Notes: generated by a model from the letters alone, not told the origin. 64,000 nt of DNA from Nephrocerus scutellatus (GCA_947095585.1 OX352763.1:102899908-102963907); one strand, 5' to 3'. Shown: positions 17,760-29,040, counted from the stretch's first letter. Translations and numbers: made by a program.

Positions 17760-18070
17760 CTACAACCAATCCAGCCAATTCCACACCATTGCTTTGTTCA
17801 GTATCTTTTACCAAGATATGAATTTCCATATCTCGTTGATCCAATAGAGTGCGCCAGACATGCCAGCGAATGCCACCACGAATTTTATTATTGATGACAG
17901 GGCTCTATTTCGATGAGTATGTACGTTCGCCCAGTGCGTTTGTTTATAAAGCACACAAAATGGGTCGCGTTACTTAGTTGAACGGCTGGTATGTGGTGTC
18001 GGATGCTGTGGCAAGACGATAGAATTGTTGTGTCATTAAATGCTGACACACAGCGATCACAAATGTGTTC
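17760..18070 (-). pseudogene. Third copy of the alpha/gamma module
   Basis: This block aligns with 8426-8755. The gamma-like frame keeps AVEHICDRCVSAFNDTTILS, and the alpha-like frame keeps INEIWKFISW but has CTG instead of ATG and a TAA after ISW. The block ends at 18070, where it diverges from the 8.7 kb copy. It shows that the module duplicated independently of the MATH-BTB fragment. Confidence 0.5.
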
Positions 18071-18124
18071 TACTGCATAGCGATTCTTTGTGTGTCACAT
18101 CAATTCGAGTTACAATGTATCATT

Positions 18125-18650
18125 TTATTCAAATATACAAAGGCGATTGTAGCCCACCGACGAACAGGGATCGCTGGCGTTCAAATCTTTTGCTGATGAC
18201 GCACAACCAATGCTTTGGTTTGTTGCACTGCAACAATCGTTGAGAATAGTAAAATGATGATCTGGGAATTCATCTGTAAAAGAGAGGAATTTGTTAAGGT
18301 TTCCTTTTAATGATTTTGTTTTTTGCTTGGATTGAAGGGGAATCAATTTTTTTAAATTTCTTCTTGCGCTTTATGTGTGACTTATAATATTTTAAACCAG
18401 ATTCTTTATTAATTATGTGACTTTCATCAATTTTCTCTGTATCAAGTTTCCTAAATTTTGTGAGATTTTTTCCACCACGTGTTTCTTTAATGAAATTAGT
18501 TCCAGGTTGTATTTCTACTTCTTCTCTACCTATATTTAATTTGGCGATAGTAATTTGCTATTTCCTTAGGATTTTTTCTTTAACTGAATTATATTATCAT
18601 TTAACACTATTTTCGGGTTACCTGTTTTTCACGATGTTTTTGTTGTCCAA
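18125..18650 (-). pseudogene. Downstream end of LTR element E1 (end of pol or start of env-like region)
   Basis: Minus-strand frames here include a Lys-rich segment and a frame (18125-18346) that ends in a Cys-containing region. A short hydrophobic leader-like segment begins at an ATG near 18270. The position, on the same strand and downstream of the gag of E1, is where a gypsy-group element has its integrase end and envelope start. The pol region itself is missing. The identity is uncertain. Confidence 0.3.
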
Positions 18651-18840
18651 GTAACACAACAAGCAAAATTTTGGTTTGCTTTTATTAATATTTATTCTTA
18701 AAATTAAATAGTCATGTAATTTGTTAATTAAAATATTTATACACAAGATTTAGTATTGATTTGGTAATATAGTAATTAACACATTGTTGAATTGATTTAG
18801 TAAAGTTGTTCACAAGATGTTGAATTGATTTAGTAAAGTT

Positions 18841-19461
18841 ACAAGTCTTAGTATATAGACTGTTTGTATTGAATACTGATACTCTAACTGACTCACTATA
18901 TTGACTGCTGATACTCTAACTCAGTTCCAATAACGAAACCTCGGTATTAGAGCTATCAAAGATTCCTGTATGAAAGTTCACAACATCAAATTCAAAACAT
19001 TCAAGCTTTTAATACTGAAATCAAATTCATGTACGCGGTTTTGACCTACATTTGAATCATATTGCAGTGCGGTTGCGCAATATGTATGTTGGGGTGAATG
19101 GATAGAGAAATATGACATCAGCATAAGGCGTCGTACGGCACCGCATCAGTACAACGACTCGATCGTTTGTACTGTGTACTATATGCTGCGTCGGCATAAT
19201 GTACATTTGGTTTGATTGCTGTGTGTTATTGGTTTTGTTTATTGGTTGCGGTTTATTGCTCTGGTATTGGGCAATAACGGACATTGATTTAGGGCGCTGT
19301 ATTAATTGTTGCAATAAATAGTTGCAAGGTTGTAACTATGTAGGATATTGATTTGGGATTGTGAAATAGCGGATGTTGGTTCAACGGATGTGAGTATAGC
19401 AAGATTGTTATAGGGCATTGATTTGGGATTGCGACACTGCAAGTGGTCACTTTACAACACT
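18841..19461. repeat. Possible insertion (solo-LTR-like) inside E1
   Basis: The gag frame of E1 is cut at 19462. The interval 18841-19461 is flanked by GTAAAGTT on both sides (18833-18840 and 19462-19469), consistent with an 8 bp duplication. It has internal short repeats (TTGATTTGGGATTG twice, GATACTCTAACT twice) and no coding frame. Because the right flank of E1 is decayed, the call is tentative. Confidence 0.3.
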
Positions 19462-20654
19462 GTAAAGTTCTGGTTGTCTTGAAAATTTTCATCTATTTCA
19501 TTAGAGTCGTTTATGTTCAGTCCTGATAAATCGTCTTCTATTGCTGTATAGTAGTTTTGTGTCTCATAGAGTGAGGGGTCTTTTTGTAGTGGCTGATAGT
19601 AATCATTCTCTGTTTCTATATGAAAATTTCTTTGGATTTTTTGTGGTACTTGCATTTGATTGGAGATAGGTGGTGGTCGTTTTCCTGCAAAATTATATGA
19701 TGGTCTGTTCATATAATTAATGTTTCTGGTTCTGAATGAATGGTCGACATCCATTGGAACGGGTTTTGGTTCTGGTTTTTGTGCGAAAGGTCTATTTGGT
19801 GGTTGTTGAAAACTATTAATACCTTGTTGATGTCTATTAAATTGTGGTTGTGGTTGGAAAAATATTCGTTGAGGCTGTGAAAAATGCGGTGGTGCAGACA
19901 AAAATTGTCTTTGTGGTTGGGGAATGTAGGCCAAATGTGGATAAAATGAGTTTCCGGTGGTTTGGGCTTATGGAATATTATTCTGCTTTCTTGGTGGTAA
20001 TAAATGGTTTACCTTTCTGAACATTGGTTGATTAGTATTGGCGTATTGTGATCTATATTGTTGGTTCTCTAACCTAAGACAAGTTTGTAATGCCTGTGGT
20101 AAATCTACTAAATCTTTCATTGCTAACAATCTAGGTAAATCACCTCTCAAACCTCGAACAAAGGTGTCTAATGCTTTGTCACGATAGGTCGTTGTTAATA
20201 AGTCCAGTGCTTCGCCACTTACTTCCATGCACGATATTTTATTTAAGATAAGTGAGAGATGCCTATACACAGATTGGTAAAATTCTTGGATAGTATTATT
20301 TCCCTGTACTACTAAAGTCATTTGATACTCGAGTGTACCAATGTCTCGTTTGTCGGCATAATGTAGAGTAAAGCATTTAGAAATTGCTTGCCAATTCAAA
20401 GCAGTATTATACAATTCAAGCGCGATGTCTACATCGCCCGTAATTTTGTTTCTAATTACGTTTAATATACCGAAATATCTGGGTGATCCTCTTTGTTTTT
20501 CATAAATTTTTAGTATGCGATCTACACTCTTTTTCCAAGATGCGAACTCACTTGGGTTTCCGGAAAAATTGCGGATACAACGTGCAACGTCAGGTATCTT
20601 GTCTAAATCTGAAAGTTGCCCTGCGTATGATACATCAATAGTCTGGTCTGTCAA
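19462..20654 (-). pseudogene. Gag of gypsy-group LTR element E1 (one in-frame stop)
   Basis: ATG 20654 opens 228 codons to a TAA at 19966-19968, and the same frame stays open for a further 160 codons. The first part is a helical capsid-like protein (WKKSVDRILKIYEKQRGSPR; FVRGLRGDLPRLLAMKDLVD; ALQTCLRLENQQYRSQY), as in Gag proteins of the gypsy/17.6 group of flies. The second part is rich in Gln, Pro and Phe and includes VPMDVDHSFRTRNINYMNRP, a motif of the Gag C-terminus in that group. Gag forms the particle shell. The single nonsense codon is the only lesion before the frame is interrupted at 19462. Confidence 0.75.
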
Positions 20655-21614
20655 GTTTTGCTGGCTTAAGTCTGGATTTAAAATTTCCTCAACTAATGAC
20701 CTGCCTTGATTGGTAAAAATATCTCTAGCTATTCTTCCTATTAATATTTATAAACTACGAGTTGCAGTCGGATCATTAATTTGGTATTAAACTTGGGGTT
20801 GGTATTGGGCTGTATTAAGGTCGCAATACATTTTCATTTGTCATTTTTGCAAATAATTATTTTTGAATGAAAAAATTAAATTTTTTGTAAAAATAAAATA
20901 TTTTTTCGTAACCACTAGATACATTTTTCAAATTTCTTATTCTAATTTAAAATTCATGCATTTTAATTCCAATTATTTTCTTATTCTATTTTGGAATTTA
21001 TTCAATTTTAATTTTAATTCTTTTCTTGTTTTATTTCAAGTTCTAATCTTAATTTAATTTTTTCTCTCTTTTATTTTAAATGAATTTAAATTGATTCTTT
21101 CTTAGCACTAGTTCAAAATATTTGAATTATCTTTTTCTTTGTATTATTTATTCTTCACTTGTTTCAATATTTAATTTCTTTTTTGTATTTCTTGTATTCT
21201 TCTTTAAAAAAAAAATATTTTCACTTTTAATTGGTAATTATATTTTCTTAATAATATAAAGCTTAAATCGTACGCAAAGACGATGATTGTTTTCATCTTG
21301 CTCCTGCTGGGTCGAGGTTGTCCTTTTTGCTTCTGCTACTGGGGGTCCGATTACGAAACTTTTTATTGAGTAACCACTGCAGGCTGCACCTGTTAGTGGG
21401 ATCCTTGCAAAAAATTTTGTAGAATACAGGCGGAGTTCTTCGAGATCCTCGGTGATGCACTTGAGCTTCTTGAAGTCGTTACAATCACTTGATGTATTTT
21501 ACTGGAACCGAAATTTTCAAAATGCAGGCGGTGCTCCTTGAGGTCCTCAGTGATGTACTAAAAGCTGCTTCAGGTTTTCTCGCATTCACTTAATGCACTT
21601 TTACTTTATTTTCG
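20655..21614 (-). other. Leader of element E1, no gene seen
   Basis: About 960 bases, very AT-rich between 20860 and 21240, separate the PBS from the gag ATG. A long leader is usual in gypsy-group elements. Two short GGCGGAGTTCTTCGAG and GGCGGTGCTCCTTGAG repeats lie at 21430 and 21528. Confidence 0.45.
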
Positions 21615-21632
21615 GTCCCTGCTAGGGCGCCA
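21615..21632 (-). promoter_or_regulatory. Primer-binding site of element E1
   Basis: The minus strand reads TGGCGCCCTAGCAGGGAC, directly after the LTR edge TTTAACT. It is nearly the same as the PBS of E2 at 24530-24547, consistent with one primer tRNA (a Lys-type primer is likely from the TGGCGCCCnnACAGGGAC-like core). Confidence 0.75.
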
Positions 21633-22151
21633 GTTAAATTATTAAATAATTAATTCACTTTTTAAAAAACACTTTTCAGAGCGGAGCTCTGATCTTTATT
21701 CAAAGATATCAAACTTACAATATTATGACATGAATTTATACTGATTTTGCCATTGTGAAATAGGGATGAGACTGCGTCTGCAGAAATATCTACATGCTCT
21801 TATCTTGCAATGCGAATTCTGTCAACATGTTTAGCACTTTCGATTCAAGGCCAATCTTATGATCAAAACACCAGATGGTCAATTACGACGAATATATTAT
21901 TGGGGTTTGCCCTTGAAGAGATCGCAGACATAGATGCGTCAGCGAAATGTTTTTTTGTGCGCACAAGTAGTGGATATCTTGGAAGCCAAAAAACCGGAAC
22001 CGCATCTCTCAAGACTTTTTTCTTCTGCAAAAGCCAAAGAACAGCACGAGTCTCTCGAGTTTCGATCTATTGTTGTCACTATTCGTTTATACGTGGCCTG
22101 AGACTTTCTTAACGAAACAACCACGTTGCGAATTGCGACCATTACAACTCC
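21632..22151 (-). repeat. 5' LTR of element E1 (outer edge uncertain)
   Basis: It begins on the plus strand with AGTTAAATTATTAAATAA at the PBS. The outer edge could be CCATTACAACT at 22141-22151, which would give AGTT...AACT inverted ends as in gypsy-group LTRs. No second LTR was found in the window, so only the inner edge is firm. Confidence 0.45.
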
Positions 22152-22990
22152 GCTCGCGGGTGAGAGTTGTATGAAGCCCCCCGACCCGGGTCCTGATCTC
22201 TTTAAAAAAAAATTTACAAAAGTGTTGTCCATAGTTGATACACATGCATATAAAATATGAAAAAGTAAAAGTTTTTTTTTATTAAGACTTTTATACAAAA
22301 AAATCATCCGAATTTCCCAAAATTTCCGACTTTTCCGGTGGACTTTTCAAAAATTTTCTTTCATACACCTGATCCTTATAACTACGAACACAATAAAATA
22401 AAATCAGCCAAATCGGTCGAGCCGTTCTCAAGTGATGATCAGTCAAACATGTGTCAATTCATTTTTATATAAATAGATATTTACATAGGTAATTAACAAT
22501 TTAAATAATTTTGACAAGTTAAACAACGGGCAACGTAGCCGCAAAGTTATGAACTTACGTGAACATAAATGGGCATGCGTGTGCAGTGTTGCATTCTCAA
22601 CATTCACCGGCAGCGCTGTCGCGACTATGCGGCGAGGTATAGTTGAACGCTCAATTAGATTATGGGACATAAAATCGGAAAGGAGAATACGCGGTCGTAT
22701 GGATGACGCAAAAAAAATTTATTAAAAAAAACCGACCAGAAAAGAAATTCTGTTTTTTTTTTCTTTTAAAACTTTTTAATACTTTTAATTAATTATTAAT
22801 TTAGGAGACAAAGAATTCACTTTTTTTTTCTCAGATTCGAACTATCAAAGGAAATTTCTAAGGATGGCTTCCACGCAGTACAGATTATGGGTTCTGCCAG
22901 TTGTATAGCTGGCCCGGCCTTCCTCCTGGCTGCTGGAGAAGACGTGGTCAGGGCCAATTGCTGGGCGCTAAGGGTTTTCACTAAAATGGA
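22152..22990. other. Spacer with a possible LINE 3' UTR remnant
   Basis: 22385-22440 contains AAATCGGTCGAGCCGTTCTC, a phrase common in the 3' regions of several insect LINE families, followed by AT-rich sequence. No coding frame is supported. 22690-22830 is A/T-rich. Confidence 0.35.
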
Positions 22991-22994
22991 TTTA

Positions 22995-23242
22995 AAATCC
23001 ACCGCCGACTATAGGCACGCAAACAAGATAACAAAATTAATTTCTGCTGCCAACTATGGGTACGCAAACAAAAATCAAATTAAAAATCTGCTGCCAGCTA
23101 AGGGCACGCGAACAAAAATCGAATTAAAATTCAGCTGCCAACTATGGGCACGCGAACAAAAGAATTCAATATCCACTGCCAACTATAGGCATTCAAAAAA
23201 AAGAATTTCTGCTGCCAGCTATGGGAACCAAAAAAAAACTTG
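22995..23242. repeat. Minisatellite, six degenerate units of about 36-44 bp
   Basis: Units begin CTGCCAACTATGGGCACGCG or a variant at about 23001, 23047, 23091, 23135, 23176 and 23212, each followed by AACAAAAATCGAATTAAAAT-like sequence. It sits inside the remains of LTR element E2, between pol and the downstream boundary. Confidence 0.75.
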
Positions 23243-23359
23243 ATGCCGAACTGCTGGAGACGAGAGCATGACTCCTCGTTGCATTTTTCACTTTGTATGC
23301 TTTTTCTAAAAGGCGAGACAGTTGACCATGCGAAAGAAGGGGATGGGAAGTTTTTCAGT

Positions 23360-23759
23360 ATGATTTAGATTTCTCTGCAATGTTCGGTTTCGTCTTGTGA
23401 AAAGATGATAACGTCGTCTATGTAAACGGGGCATCGCTTGCCAATGTCTTCTCTTAAGACATCGTCAATAGCACGCTGAAATATGCGAGGTGCGTACGGT
23501 TTTTTTTTTTTCTTTGGTTGGCGGCTGTCTCTCCCCTCACTGTTCTTACTGTAAAGGGAAGGTTGATTTCGTAGATGTTCATTAAATCGGGGTGTTCCCG
23601 TATATAATTCTTGGCAGACCCCGAGTAAATAAGAACCTTAATCTTAGTGTTGTGATTAAGGTTCTTCTCAATGTATGGACCTATACTTTCATTCAAAAGC
23701 GATATCGTTTGTCGATTTCCGGAGTACTCCATCATTGGCTTGGTAGTCAACAAGGTCAA
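23360..23759 (-). pseudogene. pol fragment of LTR element E2: protease fused to reverse transcriptase by deletion
   Basis: The minus strand reads an aspartic-protease region (KIKVLIYSGSAKNYIREHPD) in which the catalytic Asp of the usual DSG/DTG motif is Tyr. After about 40 residues it jumps, with a frameshift in an A run, to a reverse transcriptase palm piece containing CPVYIDDVIIFSQDE (catalytic YIDD). The roughly 200 residues that normally separate the two are deleted. The fragment is inactive. It belongs with the LTR and PBS at 24.5-25.1 kb. Confidence 0.75.
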
Positions 23760-23799
23760 TTGTTTTCCGATTAGGTCGTAAAAGTCATTTATATGTAAT

Positions 23800-24120
23800 C
23801 ATCCCTGCCTGAGAATACTCAACTTCCTACGATTTTATTTCGGATAATCGCAACTGCCTGGTAATATTTAGAACTCCCCCCCCCCCCCTCTCATAGGGTG
23901 GATAAACCTGAATAACTACTTTGGCAGCTTCTCGCCACGACGGGTATTTAGATTGATAGATACTGGTTGGTACGTAACGACTTGAGTTGGCGGATCAAGT
24001 GCATCAAATCGTGGGACAGGTCACGGATTTCTGCGGAAAGTTCTGACTTTATTCTAGTCGCAACTGAATCCTGGGAAACTCGAACGACGGTTGCCACAAT
24101 TGCCCGTACTTTATTCTAAT
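23800..24120 (-). pseudogene. gag fragment of LTR element E2
   Basis: Broken minus-strand frames include RAIVATVVRVSQDSVATRIK near the start and WREAAKVVIQVYPPYE-like sequence near 23925, then a G run (23876-23889 on the plus strand as C). The start codon region is near 24117 and has an early TAG. These match the N-terminal and C-terminal parts of a gypsy-group Gag with the middle deleted. It is inactive. Confidence 0.55.
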
Positions 24121-24529
24121 CCATTTAAAAAAAAAACTCGCAGTTAGGAACGCAGAATGAACAATGAACAACAAAAAAAATCTGGTTATTCTTATTCCAA
24201 TAATAATATAGAAAGGAAAAAATATTATTCTAGACTTACAATGCTAAAATTAATGTCTGCATGTTTATTTGTAGGTGATCTTGGTTTCTAAAGATGTTGG
24301 GAATGTTTCTCCTTTTATGTAGCACGGAAAAGTCAGAATCTGCTTATTTTCACACGTTGTTGTTCCACAGGGTAGTCCGAGTTTTCTGCCCGGTTCCTTG
24401 AGATGCTGGGAATGTTTCTTTTTCTATGTAGCGCGAAACGGTGCGAGTCTGCTTATTTTCCAAAATTGTTGTCCAAACAAGAATTCGAGTTTACTTTTGT
24501 TTTTCTTTTTTAAACACACTTAGTCGTGT

Positions 24530-24547
24530 GTCCCTGCTCGGGCGCCA
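24530..24547 (-). promoter_or_regulatory. Primer-binding site of element E2
   Basis: The minus strand reads TGGCGCCCGAGCAGGGAC, touching the LTR edge TTTTAACT. It differs from the E1 site at one base within the core. Confidence 0.8.
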
Positions 24548-25147
24548 GTTAAAAGTCCTCCTTTTTTTATTTGTTTTTATTTATAGTCCCTTATTAGCAA
24601 TTATAATGTTCGAAGAGGTTTTGGTTTAATAAAATCTTTGAAGATTCTTCAGAACACAGTGTTTTAAAAAAAATGTTAAGTGGATATTTGGAAATTCTTT
24701 TCTCAACCAAATTATAATTTATAAAAACTTTGAAGATTCTTCACAACATTTGGTGATTCCTCTTTACAACACAGTATTTTATAAAATGTTAATTTATCAA
24801 AAATAAAAGAAATATTTTTTTGGTTCTCTTATGAGGAACTGTATTTTACTTGGTCCGTCAAAAGACTGCTGAACAAAAATTTAAAATTATTGAAGATTAG
24901 CTGAGCCTTGCGAGACAAAACAACGCAAACAAACCATTACAGATTAAAAACGTCAGCGCATTCAGTGGCCAGGCATACTGCGCTGCCGAGAGAAGGTATC
25001 GCATTATTGCAATGGAAAGTTTTTGTAACATTGCAAAATGTATTTCGTCGTTCTGATGAAATAAAATAAGCCGGACGAGGGTATCGCGTTACCGCGATAA
25101 GGAAAATTCAAAGCAAGCACAAAACCCAACCCAGACAAATGTTAACT
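24547..25147 (-). repeat. 5' LTR of element E2 (601 bp)
   Basis: The LTR has perfect AGTTAA...TTAACT ends: AGTTAAAAGTCC at the PBS side and AATGTTAACT at 25138-25147. The outer flank is TATATATATATATAT, which fits the TA-rich alternating targets that gypsy-group integrases favour. It contains two copies of TTTGAAGATTCTTC (24638 and 24729). Confidence 0.8.
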
Positions 25148-25600
25148 TATATATATATATATATGATTCGAATAAATTCATATAATCGCTATAAAAAGGC
25201 AACTATATATATAGCTATGTAATGATATGACTTTGTATCCGGTTCATAAATACGCGACACAATTGAATAAACATTTTACAAAAGGCTTATTCCTCATTCC
25301 TTCTGTCAGCGCCGGCATGTCATGTAGTGTGTTTGAGCGAGATGACTATACGTCTTTCTAGTTGCGATGATTTTTGGGCATGAAAACTTGTGTACACTCA
25401 ACTTGTCCTTGCAGTGTAGGGATTTTTTGTGTATGCGTTGTCTAGACGGCGAATCATCACCATTTCAGTTAATGGATTGTTTTTATGTTTTTACGCTATA
25501 ACCTACCTTCGAAAGTAGGCACCATCAACACTAGTGTGTTAACATAGAAAACACTTTTGTTAATTAATTACCTCTCGGTATTGTATTTGGATGCATATAT
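25148..25600. other. Spacer with a (TA)n tract, no gene seen
   Basis: (TA)n lies at 25147-25164. The remainder includes AT-rich sequence and a 25300-25450 stretch of mixed composition. No frame is supported. Confidence 0.45.
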
Positions 25601-25750
25601 TGGGACAAAATTTCGAATCTCCTTATGAAGTGGGTACACCTGGTATTGTAGCTGCAGTTGCCTTGCCGCTAGTGCTGATGGATCGATTTCTAGTTTTTCC
25701 TTGTTGTCCTCGTTTTTGCTCTCTGGAATCATCACTGAATTTTCCTTTTT

Positions 25751-26379
25751 TTAATTTGGCAGTTTTCGCAACCGTTCCATCTCTGCCAACACTTTTGTGT
25801 TGCACAATTGCTTGTCGGTCACTTTTGCGCAATCAAGAGCTTCGAGTCGAATTCCCTCGAGCGTTCTTACGCGTCTCAATGCGACATATGGCTGACCTGG
25901 AGCGAAAACTTTCGAGCCCAAGTTGATGACTGCATGGTCCTCCGTTGATCCCTGCATGTTGTGCATAGTAACAACCCAGCAAAGGGTTAGGGGAAACATA
26001 CGTCGTTCTGCTGTTCCAGCGTTGAATTTTGCAGGAAATTCAACTGTCCGTGTTCTCACCCATCGCGCCATTCACGATGCCGATGGGCGGTGTCGATGTT
26101 GTACCGAAGCATCACCTTTGCACCGACAAACAGCGTCAAAGTCTTTGGCAATCCTCCAGTCTTACTGATGTCTTCTGGGATTAGCGTTTCGATTTTCACT
26201 TTGTCAGCTGCTCGAAGATTCACCAATTGTTTGACTTGTTGGGCATGATATTGGAGAGCCTGATTGTTATGGTTTTTGTCGACTTTGTCAAGGAGAATCT
26301 TGATGTGATCCGCCTTTAGTTCACAAACTCGCAAGTCATTCAGGAGGTTGATGCAAGTGGTGTCTCCTTGTTGTCGCAT
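25751..26379 (-). pseudogene. Helitron helicase domain (Pif1-type), C-terminal part
   Basis: Two overlapping frames read CINLLNDLRVCELKADHIKI and LPKTLTLFVGAKVMLRYNID, then [20 protein letters not shown] and [20 protein letters not shown]. These are the later superfamily 1 helicase motifs of the Pif1/RecD-like domain fused to Helitron Rep proteins; the GQ-YVALxRVR block is motif VI. It would unwind DNA ahead of strand displacement. A frameshift lies at about 26070. The Walker A part is missing, probably displaced by the 26.4-26.8 kb insertion. Confidence 0.8.
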
Positions 26380-26399
26380 ATTTCGAACGAGTTCGCAGG

Positions 26400-26820
26400 G
26401 TTATGAATATATAATTTAAACTATTATTTGTTGTAAATTGTTATATAATAATTATCATTTGTTTGTTGATGTTATCTTTATCAACTGTATATAAACATAT
26501 ATACTGTAATTTATATGTATTGTAATGTACAGTTTTAGCAAAGTAAGCATTAACGATAGATTATGGCAGGGTCGCCATGTAAAGGTTAGATGCTGAGAAA
26601 TAGCAGGATAGCCGTGATAAGTTGATGTGCTGAGTAATAGTAGAATTGCTAAGTAAAGTTAACGATGATTACGAGAGGAACAACGCCCTAACAGAAAAGG
26701 TGTAAGAGGTGAGTCTATGCAGGGACTGCAACAATACTCAGACTGCGATTATTCCTAGGGCCACAGGCAGTGCTTTGCTAATGAGAAAACCTTCAGTTTT
26801 GAGTTTGAAAAGTAATCTGG
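26400..26820. repeat. Insertion between Rep and helicase parts of the Helitron, possibly a solo LTR
   Basis: 26404-26693 runs TGAATATATAATTTAAAC... to GCCCTAACA, so it has TG...CA ends on the plus strand (TGTTAGGGCG... on the minus). It contains a TATATAAACATATATA promoter-like box and no coding frame. No 5 bp target duplication is visible, so the call is tentative. Confidence 0.35.
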
Positions 26821-26821
26821 T

Positions 26822-27505
26822 TTATTTTACAAAAATCTTCTCCTTTCTTAAGATTATGTGTGCTCGATATCGATGCACTTGGAACGAAACAAACTTGTGG
26901 TTGTGAAGATGAGGCGAGCCACGATTCTGGAATTCGATGCGCCACCAATGATCAACCAACTTTCCTCCGAGAATCGAATCGTCCGATCTTAGCAAAAGCA
27001 TCATTGCGTTGAGTCGAATCATGAAATAACGGCTCACGACGACCGGATATTTCTCAACGAGTTTCTGTGCATCGTATATTCCCACAGTTTTCGTATCCTT
27101 GTTGGCATCTCCGTCGGCGATCAAGATTGCGCGAATACAATCTTCCCAGTGAAGATCATTGCAGGTTAGGGTAATAAAATAATGAGGCGGTCCCAAGCAT
27201 CGGATATGCGCAATTAGCTAGCTCATACCAGAATTCCAATACGCCATCGAGCCTCGCAAGTGCTTTACGTAGAGATGAACGTCTTCCACCATCTCGTTGT
27301 TATGCTGGATCTTCTTGCCGCATACATTAATGTTACTCGTGATACGATGATAGTCGTACATTAAGAGTGTGTAGAAGAGGTAATCGGTGCGCTGGAATCT
27401 CGTGTCACATGATTTGCTCTTGAAAGTAATCCAGCGGTGAGATCGTGACTGGTCGATAGGCCTTGAATCCATTGATCCCATGCAGAAAGCTATGATAGCA
27501 CGCAA
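26822..27505 (-). pseudogene. Helitron Rep (HUH nuclease) domain
   Basis: Frames on the minus strand read PPHYFITLTCNDLHWEDCIR and, further on, DHWWRIEFQNRGSPHLHNHK. The His-x-His pair (PHLHNH) after EFQNRGS is the metal-binding HUH motif of Helitron Rep, and FITLTCN is the strand that precedes the catalytic Tyr region. 27218-27505 encodes the adjacent upstream part with YHRITSNINVCGKKIQHNN. Rep nicks and rejoins single strands. Frameshifts at about 27200 and after 26860 disrupt it. Confidence 0.75.
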
Positions 27506-27571
27506 ACTCCTCGGCCTTCAGTTCATGCAAATCATTCACGATGTTGTTGGTCGTCTTTCTCGAGGTATTAA

Positions 27572-28143
27572 TTAAGTTACAATGTTTGCCATTGCTAACA
27601 CCGAAGGCTGACGCATATCAATCAAAGCCATAACAGATTTTTGTAGTGGGATTGAGTCAACTATAAGTTGGGTTGAGCTGACGACAAGTTGAGATGAATC
27701 GTAAAGCCTTGGAGCTAATGAAATGTCGACAAGTTCACCGTCGTTGTCGATTAGTGGCTCCGCATAAGCGTCTAGCAAGACGATGTCTTGCTTTACAGTG
27801 ACTTTAATATAGTCGATAGTAAATGCGGTATTCTTCGAACCTGTGGAGCTCTTGCAGATGCGGACAAATTCGTCGAATGTGCTGCACTCAATGACACATG
27901 CTCGACCATACACGTTTACTTCAGATGCGCCTTTTGGTCCACATGAATGGGAATTGGCGAAGTAAAAAAAGGTTGCCAATGTTCATGTGTGATAGAACAT
28001 GATACCTTATTTAGGCAGTTGATGCTTTCTGGAAAGACATCATCCAGTTTATCGTTTAATGACATCCTGCACGTGGGACCTACGGTATAAAGGGAATTAT
28101 TCTCAATACTACTTCGATTCCGTCTACAGAAGTACTTCTTCAC
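27572..28143 (-). pseudogene. Helitron protein, N-terminal region
   Basis: Two minus-strand frames meet at about 27960. The upper reads VGPTCRMSLNDKLDDVFPES and CLNKVSCSITHEHWQPFF; the lower has YGRACVIECSTFDEFVRICK. Position and same-strand order place them N-terminal to the Rep domain. No catalytic motif is expected here. Confidence rests on context. Confidence 0.45.
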
Positions 28144-29040
28144 AGCTGATATCGAGAAGATGTACAGGCATATAATGATCCATGAAGAAGACGAAGGGTA
28201 TAATCAAACAAACATTTATTATATTAGAGGATCAAAAAATTAAGTGTAAAAATACACGCCAGACTCCGTTAAAGTCAGATTTTTCTCTTCAACAAGGTTG
28301 TCAGTTGTCACCTTCGACACGTCTCCGAATCTTTTAGCTTCCCTTCCCAAACTTCCTTCAAATAGATGTCCTTGAGCTCGTTTATCTGCATAGCCAGCTT
28401 ATGTGGTTCGCGGGAATACGCTGTTGCTCGTGTGCCGTTAACTAGTTTGTTAAAGCATCCGAGTACTCGCTTTTCCTGCGGTCCCTAAGATGACATTGCA
28501 TTGAAGCATCGGTTGCAAAGTGTCCGTGTTCTGCAGCATGTTTGCGTTTGCCAATCTAGAAACTAAGTTGTATCTAATCGGTGTGAACATTATGGACACC
28601 GCAGAATCTGTTTGCTTAAACATCCCTGTTTAATTTCTCCACTGGTGCCAGATCCTATTGTCCCCCATTTCATCGATCTCAGGGGTTTCGCCTCGCAGTT
28701 TCCAGAGATGGCAAGGGTCCACTCCGGGACGACCGGTGGAATTGATCATAACATATATATATATATATGTATAATGATATTATATCGAATGTTTTTCAAA
28801 CAAAGACGTAATTGCGATTCTAAAATAATTTAAGATTAATTTATAAAAGATATTTACATTTAGTCAAATTAAATCATTTTACAAATTATTTGCTCACTAA
28901 AAATAATAAAAGAAAAAAACTTTTAAAGTCTTTACTTCGAATTACTTTAACACTATTGTTATGTTATATTTTAAATGTTATTCAGACTGATAATAATATT
29001 TCAAATCTAATAATTTTTCATTGTATTTTCAATTGTCAAT
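28144..29040. other. 5' flank of the Helitron and AT-rich spacer
   Basis: 28250-28560 has minus-strand frames rich in Arg, Lys and His (GKRKHAAEHGHFATDASMQC) that may be the far N-terminus of the Helitron protein. 28751-28768 is a (TA)n tract. 28780-29040 is AT-rich with no supported gene. Confidence 0.4.

Larger units (their letters stand above)
25601..28600 (-). mobile_element. Helitron relic
   Basis: Minus-strand fragments follow the order of a Helitron Rep/helicase protein: N-terminal region (28143-27572), Rep nuclease domain (27505-26822), a non-coding interruption (26400-26820), then a Pif1-type helicase (26379-25751). Helitrons move by rolling-circle replication. The terminal hairpin and CTRR end were not identified. 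Many frameshifts make it inactive. Confidence 0.75.

Noticed and set aside
18900..19460. Second gag domain in short minus-strand ORFs
   Set aside because: Frames are short and rich in simple repeats. An inserted noncoding segment explains them better.
22995..23242. CRISPR-like array
   Set aside because: Units are degenerate without constant repeat plus unique spacer structure, and the sequence is eukaryotic.
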